NCBI GenBank assembly: GCA_003663585.1
Contig: QMTU01000058.1
Coordinates: forward strand, 1-5,449
Direction: 5' to 3'
Length of the DNA stretch: 5,449 nucleotides
Source of the DNA: Thermoplasmata archaeon
GTDB lineage: Archaea > Thermoplasmatota > B47-G6
How positions within the stretch are numbered: the first letter of the stretch is position 1; each line of letters starts with the position of its first letter. A program made the position numbers and the translations under genes. This document shows, one piece after another, positions 1-5,426 of this stretch. The notes beneath the pieces were generated by a model. The model was not told where the DNA came from. It did not search any database and saw only the letters and a list, made by a program, of their open reading frames with translations.

Positions 1-1
1 G

Positions 2-91
2 GTGATAGTTAATTATCAGTTCTTGAGATTTAGCGGATTTACCCCTAATGAGGTAGGTGAGGTTATTAACGCAAATTGTCCTCATCGTTGA
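2..91 (+). CDS. 3' end of an unidentified gene (partial, enters from the left edge)
   Basis: The frame starting at base 2 is open for 29 codons and ends at TGA 89-91, with no start visible because the gene begins outside the window. The tail reads VIVNYQFLRFSGFTP followed by NEVGEVINANCPHR. The composition is protein-like and both other plus frames are closed near the left edge, but I recognise no family. The stop lies 29 bases before the preferred start of the next gene (121) and overlaps by one base an alternative ATG at 91, so this gene probably belongs to the same transcript. Thirty codons could be open by chance in AT-rich DNA, so this is a probable rather than certain call. Confidence 0.45.
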   Translation: MIVNYQFLRFSGFTPNEVGEVINANCPHR

Positions 92-105
92 TGATCTTAA
101 CCTAT

Positions 106-111
106 GGAGGT
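106..111 (+). promoter_or_regulatory. Shine-Dalgarno site that decides the GTPase-fusion start
   Basis: GGAGGT lies nine bases before ATG 121. The upstream in-frame candidates, TTG 76 and ATG 91, have no comparable purine-rich site, and starting at 121 places the KaiC-type opening (TGILPIDKHLGG) at the very N-terminus, as is usual for the family. Confidence 0.7.
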
Positions 112-120
112 ACACAGACT

Positions 121-1359
121 ATGGGAGACTTCATTCAGACAGGGATTCTGCCAATAGATAAGCACCTTGGAGGTCTTAGAAAACACTCGTTTGTGTTAGT
201 GGAGCATGAGCCGGAAGTTGAGGGTGAATACCTCTCAATACAAGTAGCTAGAAACGTCATAGAGAACTCTATTGTCATTGTAGTGCTTACTAGCATGATT
301 CCTACAAAATTTAAAGAGAAAATAATAAACATACAAACGTCTGAGGAAACCTCTCGTGCGAAGCTAAAGGAGGCTATTGATAATAACTTAATAATTATAG
401 ATGGCTATTCTGCACTCGTGGGTGCTGAGAGAACTGAGGGCACATTTTACGTTGAAAACCCATCAGATATTAACTCATGGATAGAGCAGATTAATAATGC
501 ACTAAAAGAGGCTGAGAGCAGAAATAGCCTTGAGAACACGTTCATAGTAATTCCATACTTTTCAGTAATTATTGATATTTCAGATGAGAAGTCTGGAATA
601 GATCTAATGAAATATTTAAGGGAGGTATCAAGTAAGGTCTTTTCGGTGATAATAGCCATAGGAAAGTGGCCATATACCGAGAAGTTTTGGGAGAAAGTAA
701 GATCATTAGGATTTGATGTAATAATAGAGGTCTCCCGCTACATATATAAACTTCGGGAGTATAGGTATTTTAGAATTAAATACTGCAGCTGGAGAGACTC
801 GAGAAAAATCTCTCAGAGCAAATATCTTTTCAGAGTAGAAATTCCTGGACCTGGGTTCACAGTCTATATTCCAAAGGTTGTCATTACAGGGCCATATAAC
901 TCAGGCAAGTCAACGTTTGTCTCAACGATATCTAAAAGTAGTGTTTCTGTAGACTTTATGGGAACTACTGTAGCTCTAGACTTTGGAATACTGTCAATAG
1001 GAGGTATTTCAGCGCATGTATTTGGTACTCCAGGACAGGAACGATTTGACGAAATTCTATCCTACCTTGCAAAAGAGGCTCTTGGAGTAATATTAATAGT
1101 GGATAGCACGCGACCTGAGACATTTGAAAGAGCCAGAGAGATGCTCGAGAAACTATATCTTAAAGATGTGCCAATAGTTGTGGCCGCTAATAAACAAGAT
1201 CTTGAAGGAGCGTTACCTCCAGAAAAAGTTAGAGAGCTCTTAAAGCTCCCCAGGGGGATTCCTGTTGTGCCTACAGTAGCATATGACAGGAATAGCGTTT
1301 TTAGAGTATTCGAAAAGTTATATGAGATAATTTCACAGAGTTCGGGGGGATACCCATGA
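121..1359 (+). CDS. Fusion of a degenerate KaiC-like domain with a COG2229-type small GTPase
   Basis: This 412-residue protein has two domains. Residues 1 to about 225 resemble a KaiC/RecA-like ATPase: the opening TGILPIDKHLGG matches the usual TGIxxLDxxLGGG, and IIIDGYSALVG (91-101) with YVENPSD (110-116) recurs in archaeal KaiC-like proteins. The Walker A position (about 22-40) has no GK[ST], and the Walker B position (IVIPYFSVI, 142-150) has no acidic residue, so ATP hydrolysis here is unlikely. Residues from about 250 form a Ras/Arf-like GTPase: G1 GPYNSGKS (257-264), switch I threonine in MGTTVALDFG (280-289), G3 FGTPGQERF (301-309), G4 NKQD (357-360). TTVALDFG, FGTPGQERF and NKQDLEGALPPE are typical of COG2229 (MglA/Arf-like) GTPases, in which glycine commonly replaces the G3 aspartate. 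It is likely cytosolic or membrane-peripheral, acting as a GTP switch. The start at 121 rests on the GGAGGT site; ATG 91 or TTG 76 would add 10 or 15 residues. The 3' end overlaps the next gene by 4 bases (ATGA). Confidence 0.88.
   Translation: MGDFIQTGILPIDKHLGGLRKHSFVLVEHEPEVEGEYLSIQVARNVIENSIVIVVLTSMIPTKFKEKIINIQTSEETSRAKLKEAIDNNLIIIDGYSALVGAERTEGTFYVENPSDINSWIEQINNALKEAESRNSLENTFIVIPYFSVIIDISDEKSGIDLMKYLREVSSKVFSVIIAIGKWPYTEKFWEKVRSLGFDVIIEVSRYIYKLREYRYFRIKYCSWRDSRKISQSKYLFRVEIPGPGFTVYIPKVVITGPYNSGKSTFVSTISKSSVSVDFMGTTVALDFGILSIGGISAHVFGTPGQERFDEILSYLAKEALGVILIVDSTRPETFERAREMLEKLYLKDVPIVVAANKQDLEGALPPEKVRELLKLPRGIPVVPTVAYDRNSVFRVFEKLYEIISQSSGGYP
1344..1350 (+). promoter_or_regulatory. Ribosome binding site of the KaiC-like gene, inside the preceding coding region
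   Basis: GGGGGGA lies five bases before ATG 1356 and within the last codons of the GTPase fusion. Together with the ATGA stop/start overlap it suggests coupled translation and similar amounts of the two proteins. Confidence 0.5.
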
Positions 1360-2111
1360 TCTCTCAAAAGCTCGATACAGGGATTAAAAGGCTCGATGAC
1401 ATACTTTACGGAGGCTTTCCACTTAGATCTAACGTCATGATTTATGGTCCACCATTCATCGGTAAGGAATGGCTAATAGTAAGATTCCTTGCTAGAGGCT
1501 TAGAGCTTGGTGAGCCTGCCGTAGTAGTTCTTACAAACGAGGGGGCTGATGAGTTCAGAGAGACGTTATCCACTGCCATAAGAGAGCCAAACGTTGATCT
1601 TGAGGCTCTTGAAGATAAGGGACTCATAAAGTATGTAGATGCATACACGAGGATCGTTGGGGATCAATCAACCCTTCCTGGAGTATATTACGTGGAGAGC
1701 TTCTCTAATATGGCAGAGGTCCTTAGGCTTGTAGATAGCGCAATAAGAGAAGCCTCAGTCTTTAAAAAACCCATAAGATTTGGCTTTATTTCTGTGTCAA
1801 CACTTGTAGTAAATATATCTCCTCAAGCAGCCTTTAGATTAGCGTATATGATCGCAGGAAGAGTTAAGCGCAGTATGGCCACAGGATTATATGCTTTGGA
1901 TAGTGGAATGCACTCAGAAAGTGAAGTAAGTACATTTCTGCATCTTATGGACGGTATAATTGAGTTTAAAGAAGAGTTTGAGCCTTCACACAAAACTTTC
2001 CTCAGAATACTTGGTCTAGGACAAGTTAAAAGTAGGAACTGGATAGAATATGTGTTTGATGGTAGTGACTTTAGGATTACAGGATCAATAGCTATGGGGA
2101 GAATATTCTAA
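1356..2111 (+). CDS. KaiC-like RecA-superfamily protein with eroded ATPase motifs
   Basis: The 251-residue product is a single KaiC-like domain. It opens with LDTGIKRLDDILYGGFP (6-22), the KaiC signature, followed by a near Walker A, GPPFIGKE (31-38), that keeps Gly-Lys but has glutamate where Ser/Thr should hold magnesium. The Walker B region (RFGFISVSTL, 141-150) lacks the expected aspartate. YVDAYTRIVG (93-102) and YYVESFSN (111-118) match equivalent segments of the preceding fusion protein, so the two are paralogues. HLMDGIIEFKEEFE (196-209) and the closing beta strands (LRILGLGQVKSRNWIEY) follow the usual KaiC C-terminal pattern. It might bind but probably does not efficiently hydrolyse ATP; the archaellum protein FlaH/ArlH is a known KaiC-like protein acting as a nucleotide-sensing scaffold, though this is not obviously ArlH because no other archaellum genes are visible. 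Overlap with the GTPase gene suggests the products form a complex (inference). Confidence 0.85.
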   Translation: MISQKLDTGIKRLDDILYGGFPLRSNVMIYGPPFIGKEWLIVRFLARGLELGEPAVVVLTNEGADEFRETLSTAIREPNVDLEALEDKGLIKYVDAYTRIVGDQSTLPGVYYVESFSNMAEVLRLVDSAIREASVFKKPIRFGFISVSTLVVNISPQAAFRLAYMIAGRVKRSMATGLYALDSGMHSESEVSTFLHLMDGIIEFKEEFEPSHKTFLRILGLGQVKSRNWIEYVFDGSDFRITGSIAMGRIF

Positions 2112-2117
2112 GGGGTG
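2112..2117 (+). promoter_or_regulatory. Shine-Dalgarno-like site favouring a TTG start for the membrane protein
   Basis: GGGGTG follows directly after the stop of the KaiC-like gene and sits six bases before TTG 2124. The alternative GTG start at 2115 lies inside this same motif and would have no site of its own. Confidence 0.45.
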
Positions 2118-2123
2118 CCTTGT

Positions 2124-2441
2124 TTGAGAGCTGATACATTTACGAGAATAAGTAGAAGAACTATTAGAAGGATATTTTTAATGCTAGATCTTATTTTCAT
2201 AGCATTATTTCTACTCTTCCTCTATTACGCTATAAAAGATGCCTATGTGGCAGGATTTTACTCTGCAAATGAGCAGATAAATATTTTACTTGGAGATTCT
2301 GATGTTGCCCTTGAGTGGCAGAGGATGTACGTTACAAGCTTTTGGCATCTTATTAGAGACGTTGTTCTTATGGGAATAAGCCTTGTGTGGATAATATTTA
2401 GGTCAATGAGAAATGAGCTTCTTTTAGGCAGATCTTTCTAA
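2124..2441 (+). CDS. Small two-helix membrane protein of unknown function
   Basis: The product is 105 residues if started at TTG 2124, or 108 from GTG 2115. A basic N-terminal stretch (RISRRTIRRIF, residues 8-18) precedes a hydrophobic helix at about 19-37 (LMLDLIFIALFLLFLYYAI), and a second helix covers about 78-93 (RDVVLMGISLVWIIF). A roughly 40-residue segment between them is mildly acidic (GDSDVALEW), and the C-terminus is short and basic. By the positive-inside rule both ends should be cytoplasmic with the loop outside. I recognise no family. It lies 12 bases after the KaiC-like gene and 20 bases before the amidohydrolase gene, so it is co-transcribed. A reasonable inference is that it anchors the neighbouring GTPase/KaiC-like proteins at the membrane; nothing in its own sequence proves this. 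Confidence 0.72.
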   Translation: MRADTFTRISRRTIRRIFLMLDLIFIALFLLFLYYAIKDAYVAGFYSANEQINILLGDSDVALEWQRMYVTSFWHLIRDVVLMGISLVWIIFRSMRNELLLGRSF

Positions 2442-2451
2442 AACAAGACTT

Positions 2452-2455
2452 GGTG
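2452..2455 (+). promoter_or_regulatory. Shine-Dalgarno site setting the amidohydrolase start at ATG 2462
   Basis: GGTG lies six bases before ATG 2462. Two in-frame alternatives, TTG 2450 and GTG 2453, overlap this site, so the ATG, giving an N-terminus of MLVVSGYVYKDGK typical for amidohydrolases, is preferred. Confidence 0.55.
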
Positions 2456-2461
2456 TCACAA

Positions 2462-3499
2462 ATGCTTGTAGTCTCGGGATATGTTTACAAGGATGGTAAG
2501 TTCTTTGAAGGAACTGTGTACATTGATGAGGGGATTATCAAGGATGTTACTAGAGGAATTAATCGAGATGCCTCAATTAAAGGTGTCATTATACCAAAAC
2601 CACATAATGCACACGTACATTTGCTGGATTATATTGCTAAAGATGCCACAGAAGAGAGAGATCTTATAAGGCTTGTAGCACCTCCCAATGGGGTGAAACA
2701 CAGAGCCCTGAGAGAGGCATCAGATGACATGCTTAAGAACGCGCTAAGTATTGCAAGAGCTCTTGCAGAGAAGTATCATCTGGGACTTGTTACAGAGTTC
2801 AGAGAACTTGGTAAAAGAGGTGCGTCCTTAGGAAGACCATCGGAGATCTTTAGAGTGCTTTCCAGGCCAAAAAATCCAGACGAGGCAAAAATCCTGATAA
2901 AGATCTCCGATGGCTTTAATATAAGCTCTATTTCAGACGTCGGCTATGAAATTGCAGAGGAAATATCAAGAATAGCAAGATCTCATAGGAAAATGCTTGG
3001 CATACACGTCAGTGAGCGCATAAGAGAGGATATAGACGCAGTATTAGATCTCAATCCAACGTTTCTAGTTCACGCTGTAGAGGCTACAAGAGATGATCTA
3101 GTGAAGATATCGTCTGAGGGCATTCCTGTGGTAATATGTCCTAGATCAAACGCATATTTTGGACTTTTTCCAAAAGTTGATGAGATGATTAGGGTAGGAA
3201 TAAGAGTTTTGTTAGGCACTGATAATCATATGATAAACTCGATGAACGTCTTTGAGGAGGCTGAATTTCTTTACAAAATATCAAGGGTTATAGGACAGAA
3301 AATAAGGGCTTTAGACATCATAAGAATGCTTTTCAGGGATTTCACTCATGATTTTAACGTTGAAGAGGGCGTTACAGCAGACAAAATAATAGTAATTGGA
3401 GACCTAAGAGGCAAGCCAGAGCTTATAGTTCTAAACAGACACTCATCAGCTCCAATTTACGATCTAAGCTCTCCTAGAGTCGCTATGCGCTCTGCATAG
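2462..3499 (+). CDS. Metal-dependent amidohydrolase, cytosine-deaminase/chlorohydrolase-like (COG0402-type)
   Basis: This 345-residue protein has the amidohydrolase layout: a small N-terminal beta domain (VVSGYVYKDGKFFEGTVYID, residues 3-22), a TIM-barrel, and a return to the beta domain at the C-terminus (GVTADKIIVIGDL). The metal ligands are all visible: HxH in HNAHVH (H51, H53), H182 in HVSE with E185 as the likely proton relay, H204 in LVHAVEAT, and D254 in LGTDNHM. The HxH / HxxE / H / D set without a carboxylated lysine fits mononuclear deaminases acting on purine, pyrimidine or pterin-like rings. CPRSNAYFG (226-234) corresponds to the CPxSN segment of that class. At 345 residues it is shorter than the usual 400-plus. 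The substrate cannot be read from the sequence. Downstream mptA makes a pterin-related deaminase tempting, but it shares its operon with signalling-type genes instead. Its last 43 bases overlap the 3' end of mptA on the opposite strand. Confidence 0.82.
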   Translation: MLVVSGYVYKDGKFFEGTVYIDEGIIKDVTRGINRDASIKGVIIPKPHNAHVHLLDYIAKDATEERDLIRLVAPPNGVKHRALREASDDMLKNALSIARALAEKYHLGLVTEFRELGKRGASLGRPSEIFRVLSRPKNPDEAKILIKISDGFNISSISDVGYEIAEEISRIARSHRKMLGIHVSERIREDIDAVLDLNPTFLVHAVEATRDDLVKISSEGIPVVICPRSNAYFGLFPKVDEMIRVGIRVLLGTDNHMINSMNVFEEAEFLYKISRVIGQKIRALDIIRMLFRDFTHDFNVEEGVTADKIIVIGDLRGKPELIVLNRHSSAPIYDLSSPRVAMRSA

Positions 3500-4323
3500 G
3501 CATTGTGCTTATGTATTGACTCTAGGCTCTCACTTCTAACTATTACCATTGTCTCATCGGGTAAGTTGGAGTACCTCTCCAGTATTCTTCCAAGGATTTC
3601 CCTAACTATGTCCTCTACAAACATGGGATTCTCATGCATTCTCACAACAAGCGCTCCCTCATCATCCCTTTTAAGGTACTCATACGTAGGTGCGGAAAAA
3701 GATGAGTTAACGATGTCTATTAGGTCATCTGCGTCTACATCATAGCCCTCTGGAACTTCCATCAGCACTGTCACTATATTCCTTTGATTATGTGTTATTC
3801 CAACTCTCTTCTTATCTAAGTTGAGGATCTCTTTCGTAGTCTCCATCGCACAAGGACATGCTGAAGAGCCCACAACCTGAACTCCAATCATTTTCTTCAT
3901 GCCATTCTCCCTATGAACGACAGCCTTTGCTAGGATTTTATAGTATTCTACAGTTACTCTACCTCTGGGAGTAGTCTCCTCTCTAAAGTAATATGACCAT
4001 GCCCTGGCACACGCTGTTTTAGCGTACTCATGTCTTTCTAGCAATTTTCTTGCTATATACTCCATGACATCTTCTAGTCCTGAGAACTTCTCTGTAGGCA
4101 TTAAGTTTATGATCTCATTTACCACTTCTATGTTTCTGGACATGTGAACGCCCTTCTGTGTAGAAGGCAAATCAACGTATGCCGATATTGTAGCTATTAA
4201 TGGTATTACCCTGCCTTTCCTGTGAATGTATATGAGCTTCTTCATGTTCCTCACTCCAACCCTTGTTAACTTAAACTTCCTGAGGGGAGGAAGTGACTGA
4301 ACATCCTTTAGCGCCATTTGCAT
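3457..4323 (-). CDS. mptA: GTP cyclohydrolase MptA (GTP cyclohydrolase IB / FolE2 family)
   Basis: The 288-residue product is a clear member of the FolE2/MptA family. Seen in order: KDVQS near the N-terminus (6-10), KGVHMSRN (57-64), SACPCAMETTKE (154-165) with the catalytic/metal cysteine region, ITHNQR (176-181), MHENPMFVEDIVRE (229-242) and ESIHKHNAYAER (268-279). In methanogens MptA is an Fe(II)-dependent enzyme that converts GTP to 7,8-dihydroneopterin 2',3'-cyclic phosphate, the first step towards the tetrahydromethanopterin pterin; in other lineages related enzymes feed folate or deazaguanine (queuosine/archaeosine) synthesis. Here a methanopterin-like C1 carrier role is supported by the divergent RFAP-synthase-like neighbour. 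ATG 4323 is preferred because GGAG at 4334-4331 is seven bases upstream; GTG 4326 and ATG 4317 are alternatives, the latter with GGTGAT four bases before it. No MptB phosphodiesterase is in view. All conserved motifs are intact, so the enzyme should be active. Confidence 0.93.
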   Translation of the reverse strand: MQMALKDVQSLPPLRKFKLTRVGVRNMKKLIYIHRKGRVIPLIATISAYVDLPSTQKGVHMSRNIEVVNEIINLMPTEKFSGLEDVMEYIARKLLERHEYAKTACARAWSYYFREETTPRGRVTVEYYKILAKAVVHRENGMKKMIGVQVVGSSACPCAMETTKEILNLDKKRVGITHNQRNIVTVLMEVPEGYDVDADDLIDIVNSSFSAPTYEYLKRDDEGALVVRMHENPMFVEDIVREILGRILERYSNLPDETMVIVRSESLESIHKHNAYAERIATLGELRS

Positions 4324-4330
4324 CACCGTG

Positions 4331-4334
4331 CTCC
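4331..4334 (-). promoter_or_regulatory. Ribosome binding site of mptA
   Basis: On the minus strand GGAG is seven bases before ATG 4323. A second anti-SD match, GGTGAT at 4326-4321, is four bases before ATG 4317, so either of the two ATGs could be used; the protein differs by only two residues. Confidence 0.5.
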
Positions 4335-4454
4335 TGATTGCTTCATGAATAGCAATTTAAATCTCTCTTATTAGATTTAATTTTTTGCTCAGTCATACAT
4401 CAGTCTAGCCCAACAGTATGCGAGTGTTGTTTACTAAGTAGGAATGTTAATAGA
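4335..4454. promoter_or_regulatory. Divergent promoter region between mptA and the RFAP-synthase-like gene
   Basis: This is the main non-coding stretch in the window. An AT block at 4375-4386 (ATTTAATTTTTT) could serve as a TATA element on both strands. On the minus strand it reads AATTAAAT preceded by AAAA, resembling a BRE plus TATA box, and would put the mptA transcript start near 4352, leaving a leader of about 29 bases. On the plus strand TTTAATTT would give a leader of about 60 bases for the gene at 4467; TTTACTAA at 4430-4437 would give an almost leaderless transcript. Also present are a palindromic ATTTAAAT at 4355-4362, CAGTC repeated 11 bases apart (4390-4394 and 4401-4405) and the inverted pair CAACA/TGTTG (4411-4415 and 4425-4429), any of which might bind a regulator. 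Assignments are by eye. Confidence 0.4.
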
Positions 4455-4458
4455 GAGG
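4455..4458 (+). promoter_or_regulatory. Ribosome binding site of the RFAP-synthase-like gene
   Basis: GAGG, followed by TTAT, lies eight bases before ATG 4467. It argues for a leadered transcript and against the nearer TATA candidate at 4430-4437, whose transcript would begin at or after this site. Confidence 0.5.
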
Positions 4459-4466
4459 TTATAGGG

Positions 4467-5426
4467 ATGATTGCTGACATTAGACGGGATCCTACACTTA
4501 TCTATGAGAGAATAAGGTTTAGATCGCCCATTGGCGTTCATGTCTTCTATTTAGATCTCATAAACTTCTCGGGAGGCATCTCCATACATCTACCTACAAG
4601 CATAGAGTGTGAGATAACTCTTTCCCCAGAGAGCAAACCCAGAGGAGAAGTAGAGATCCTTGGAATGGATGAAAGGTTTTCAGGCATAATGAAGCAATTT
4701 ATAGAGGAGTTTTTAGACATTCTAGGACTAGAGCTTTCAATAAAGCTTGAAGTGGAGGACAGCGCTATTAAAGACCTCCTAGGCATGCATGCATTAGCCT
4801 CTCTTATAACCTCGACCATAAATGTCCTGAACTTAGCCCTTAATAGGCCTCTTGACTACAGAAGTCTAAGGATTGTCATTGGAAATATAGCAAGAAATCT
4901 ACAAACACCAGTCTCTCCTCTCTTAATTGACGGTTCCCTTCAGACTTCTGTACTATATGAGTGCATATCAGTAGTTGTTAAGAATGAAGTGTTAGTGTCT
5001 AAAAGAATTCCTGGGGAGTTTAAAGCGTACTTAATAAATCTTGAGCAGAGAGAGCAGGGACAAAGACATGTGATAGGAGAAATGAAAAATGCAGAGCTTC
5101 AAGACAAATATCTAAAGCATGAGATAGTTCTAATGTCACTTTATCCAGCGCTCATACAGTTTAATATTAATGACATAAGGCTTTCATTTAACAACTTGCA
5201 CTTTCTAGGATCAAAGTTCACTGAGATCCTATCAAAAGGGCTATACAAAGACATAATATTTGCGAAGAAATCATTAATGGCCTCCGATGATGTGTTATTG
5301 TATGCACTTCCAACGTTCTCAAGTTTCTTAATAGTAATCTCGAGAAAGGATCCTCCCATTAAGAGCAGGCTTATTGGAGAATATTCAAATGTAAAGGACA
5401 ATAAAAGAGTGTACATTGTAGATTGA
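4467..5426 (+). CDS. Divergent RFAP-synthase-like protein (GHMP-kinase superfamily), active-site loop altered
   Basis: The 319-residue product has the layout of beta-ribofuranosylaminobenzene 5'-phosphate synthase, which joins PRPP and 4-hydroxybenzoate (or p-aminobenzoate) in methanopterin-type cofactor synthesis. Likely correspondences by eye: SPIGVHVFYLDL (20-31) to the PxRIHxxLIDL opening; SGGISIHL (35-42) to GGxGxxL; EDSAIKDLLGMHALASL (97-113) to the IPxHxGLGSGTQxxL loop; NIARNLQTPVSPLLIDGS (140-157) to the GRGxRSxIGxxxFxxGG segment; GEFKAYLINLE (183-193) to the strand before the C-terminal half; HEIVLMSLYPALIQFNIND (218-236) to the LMxxLPALxxxD helix; and KKSLMASDDVLLYAL (267-281) to GQSSWGPxxYAL. 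The glycine-rich GLGSGT loop and QSSWGP motif are both lost, so it may be a pseudoenzyme, a regulatory subunit, or an enzyme with changed chemistry. The head-to-head position with mptA supports the pathway link. The open frame is uninterrupted and codon use matches neighbours, so it is not a decaying pseudogene. Without context the safest name would be GHMP-like protein. Confidence 0.62.
   Translation: MIADIRRDPTLIYERIRFRSPIGVHVFYLDLINFSGGISIHLPTSIECEITLSPESKPRGEVEILGMDERFSGIMKQFIEEFLDILGLELSIKLEVEDSAIKDLLGMHALASLITSTINVLNLALNRPLDYRSLRIVIGNIARNLQTPVSPLLIDGSLQTSVLYECISVVVKNEVLVSKRIPGEFKAYLINLEQREQGQRHVIGEMKNAELQDKYLKHEIVLMSLYPALIQFNINDIRLSFNNLHFLGSKFTEILSKGLYKDIIFAKKSLMASDDVLLYALPTFSSFLIVISRKDPPIKSRLIGEYSNVKDNKRVYIVD

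Noticed and set aside
1062..1367. Minus-strand open frame of about 100 codons opposite the GTPase domain
   Set aside because: It lies antisense to conserved GTPase motifs (G3 to the C-terminus), has low-complexity Ser/Thr-rich translation and no recognisable domain, so it is a shadow frame.
1356..2441. Archaellum operon (KaiC-like ArlH plus membrane partner ArlJ)
   Set aside because: The two-helix protein is far too small for ArlJ, and no ArlI-type ATPase or archaellin gene is present.
3503..3745. Plus-strand open frame of 80 codons just after the amidohydrolase
   Set aside because: It lies opposite the strongly conserved C-terminal part of mptA and its translation is serine-rich low complexity.
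4411..4429. CAACA/TGTTG hairpin as a small RNA or riboswitch
   Set aside because: The stem is only five pairs with a nine-base loop and no further conserved structure or C/D box motifs around it; it was kept only as a possible operator.
4547..4819. Minus-strand open frame of 90 codons inside the RFAP-synthase-like gene
   Set aside because: It is fully covered by a longer plus-strand frame with family-like motifs and a good ribosome binding site; its translation is Ser/Met/Arg-rich and unlike a real protein.
5141..5416. Minus-strand open frame of 91 codons near the right edge
   Set aside because: It is antisense to the C-terminal half of the RFAP-synthase-like gene and shows no motif or ribosome binding site of note.
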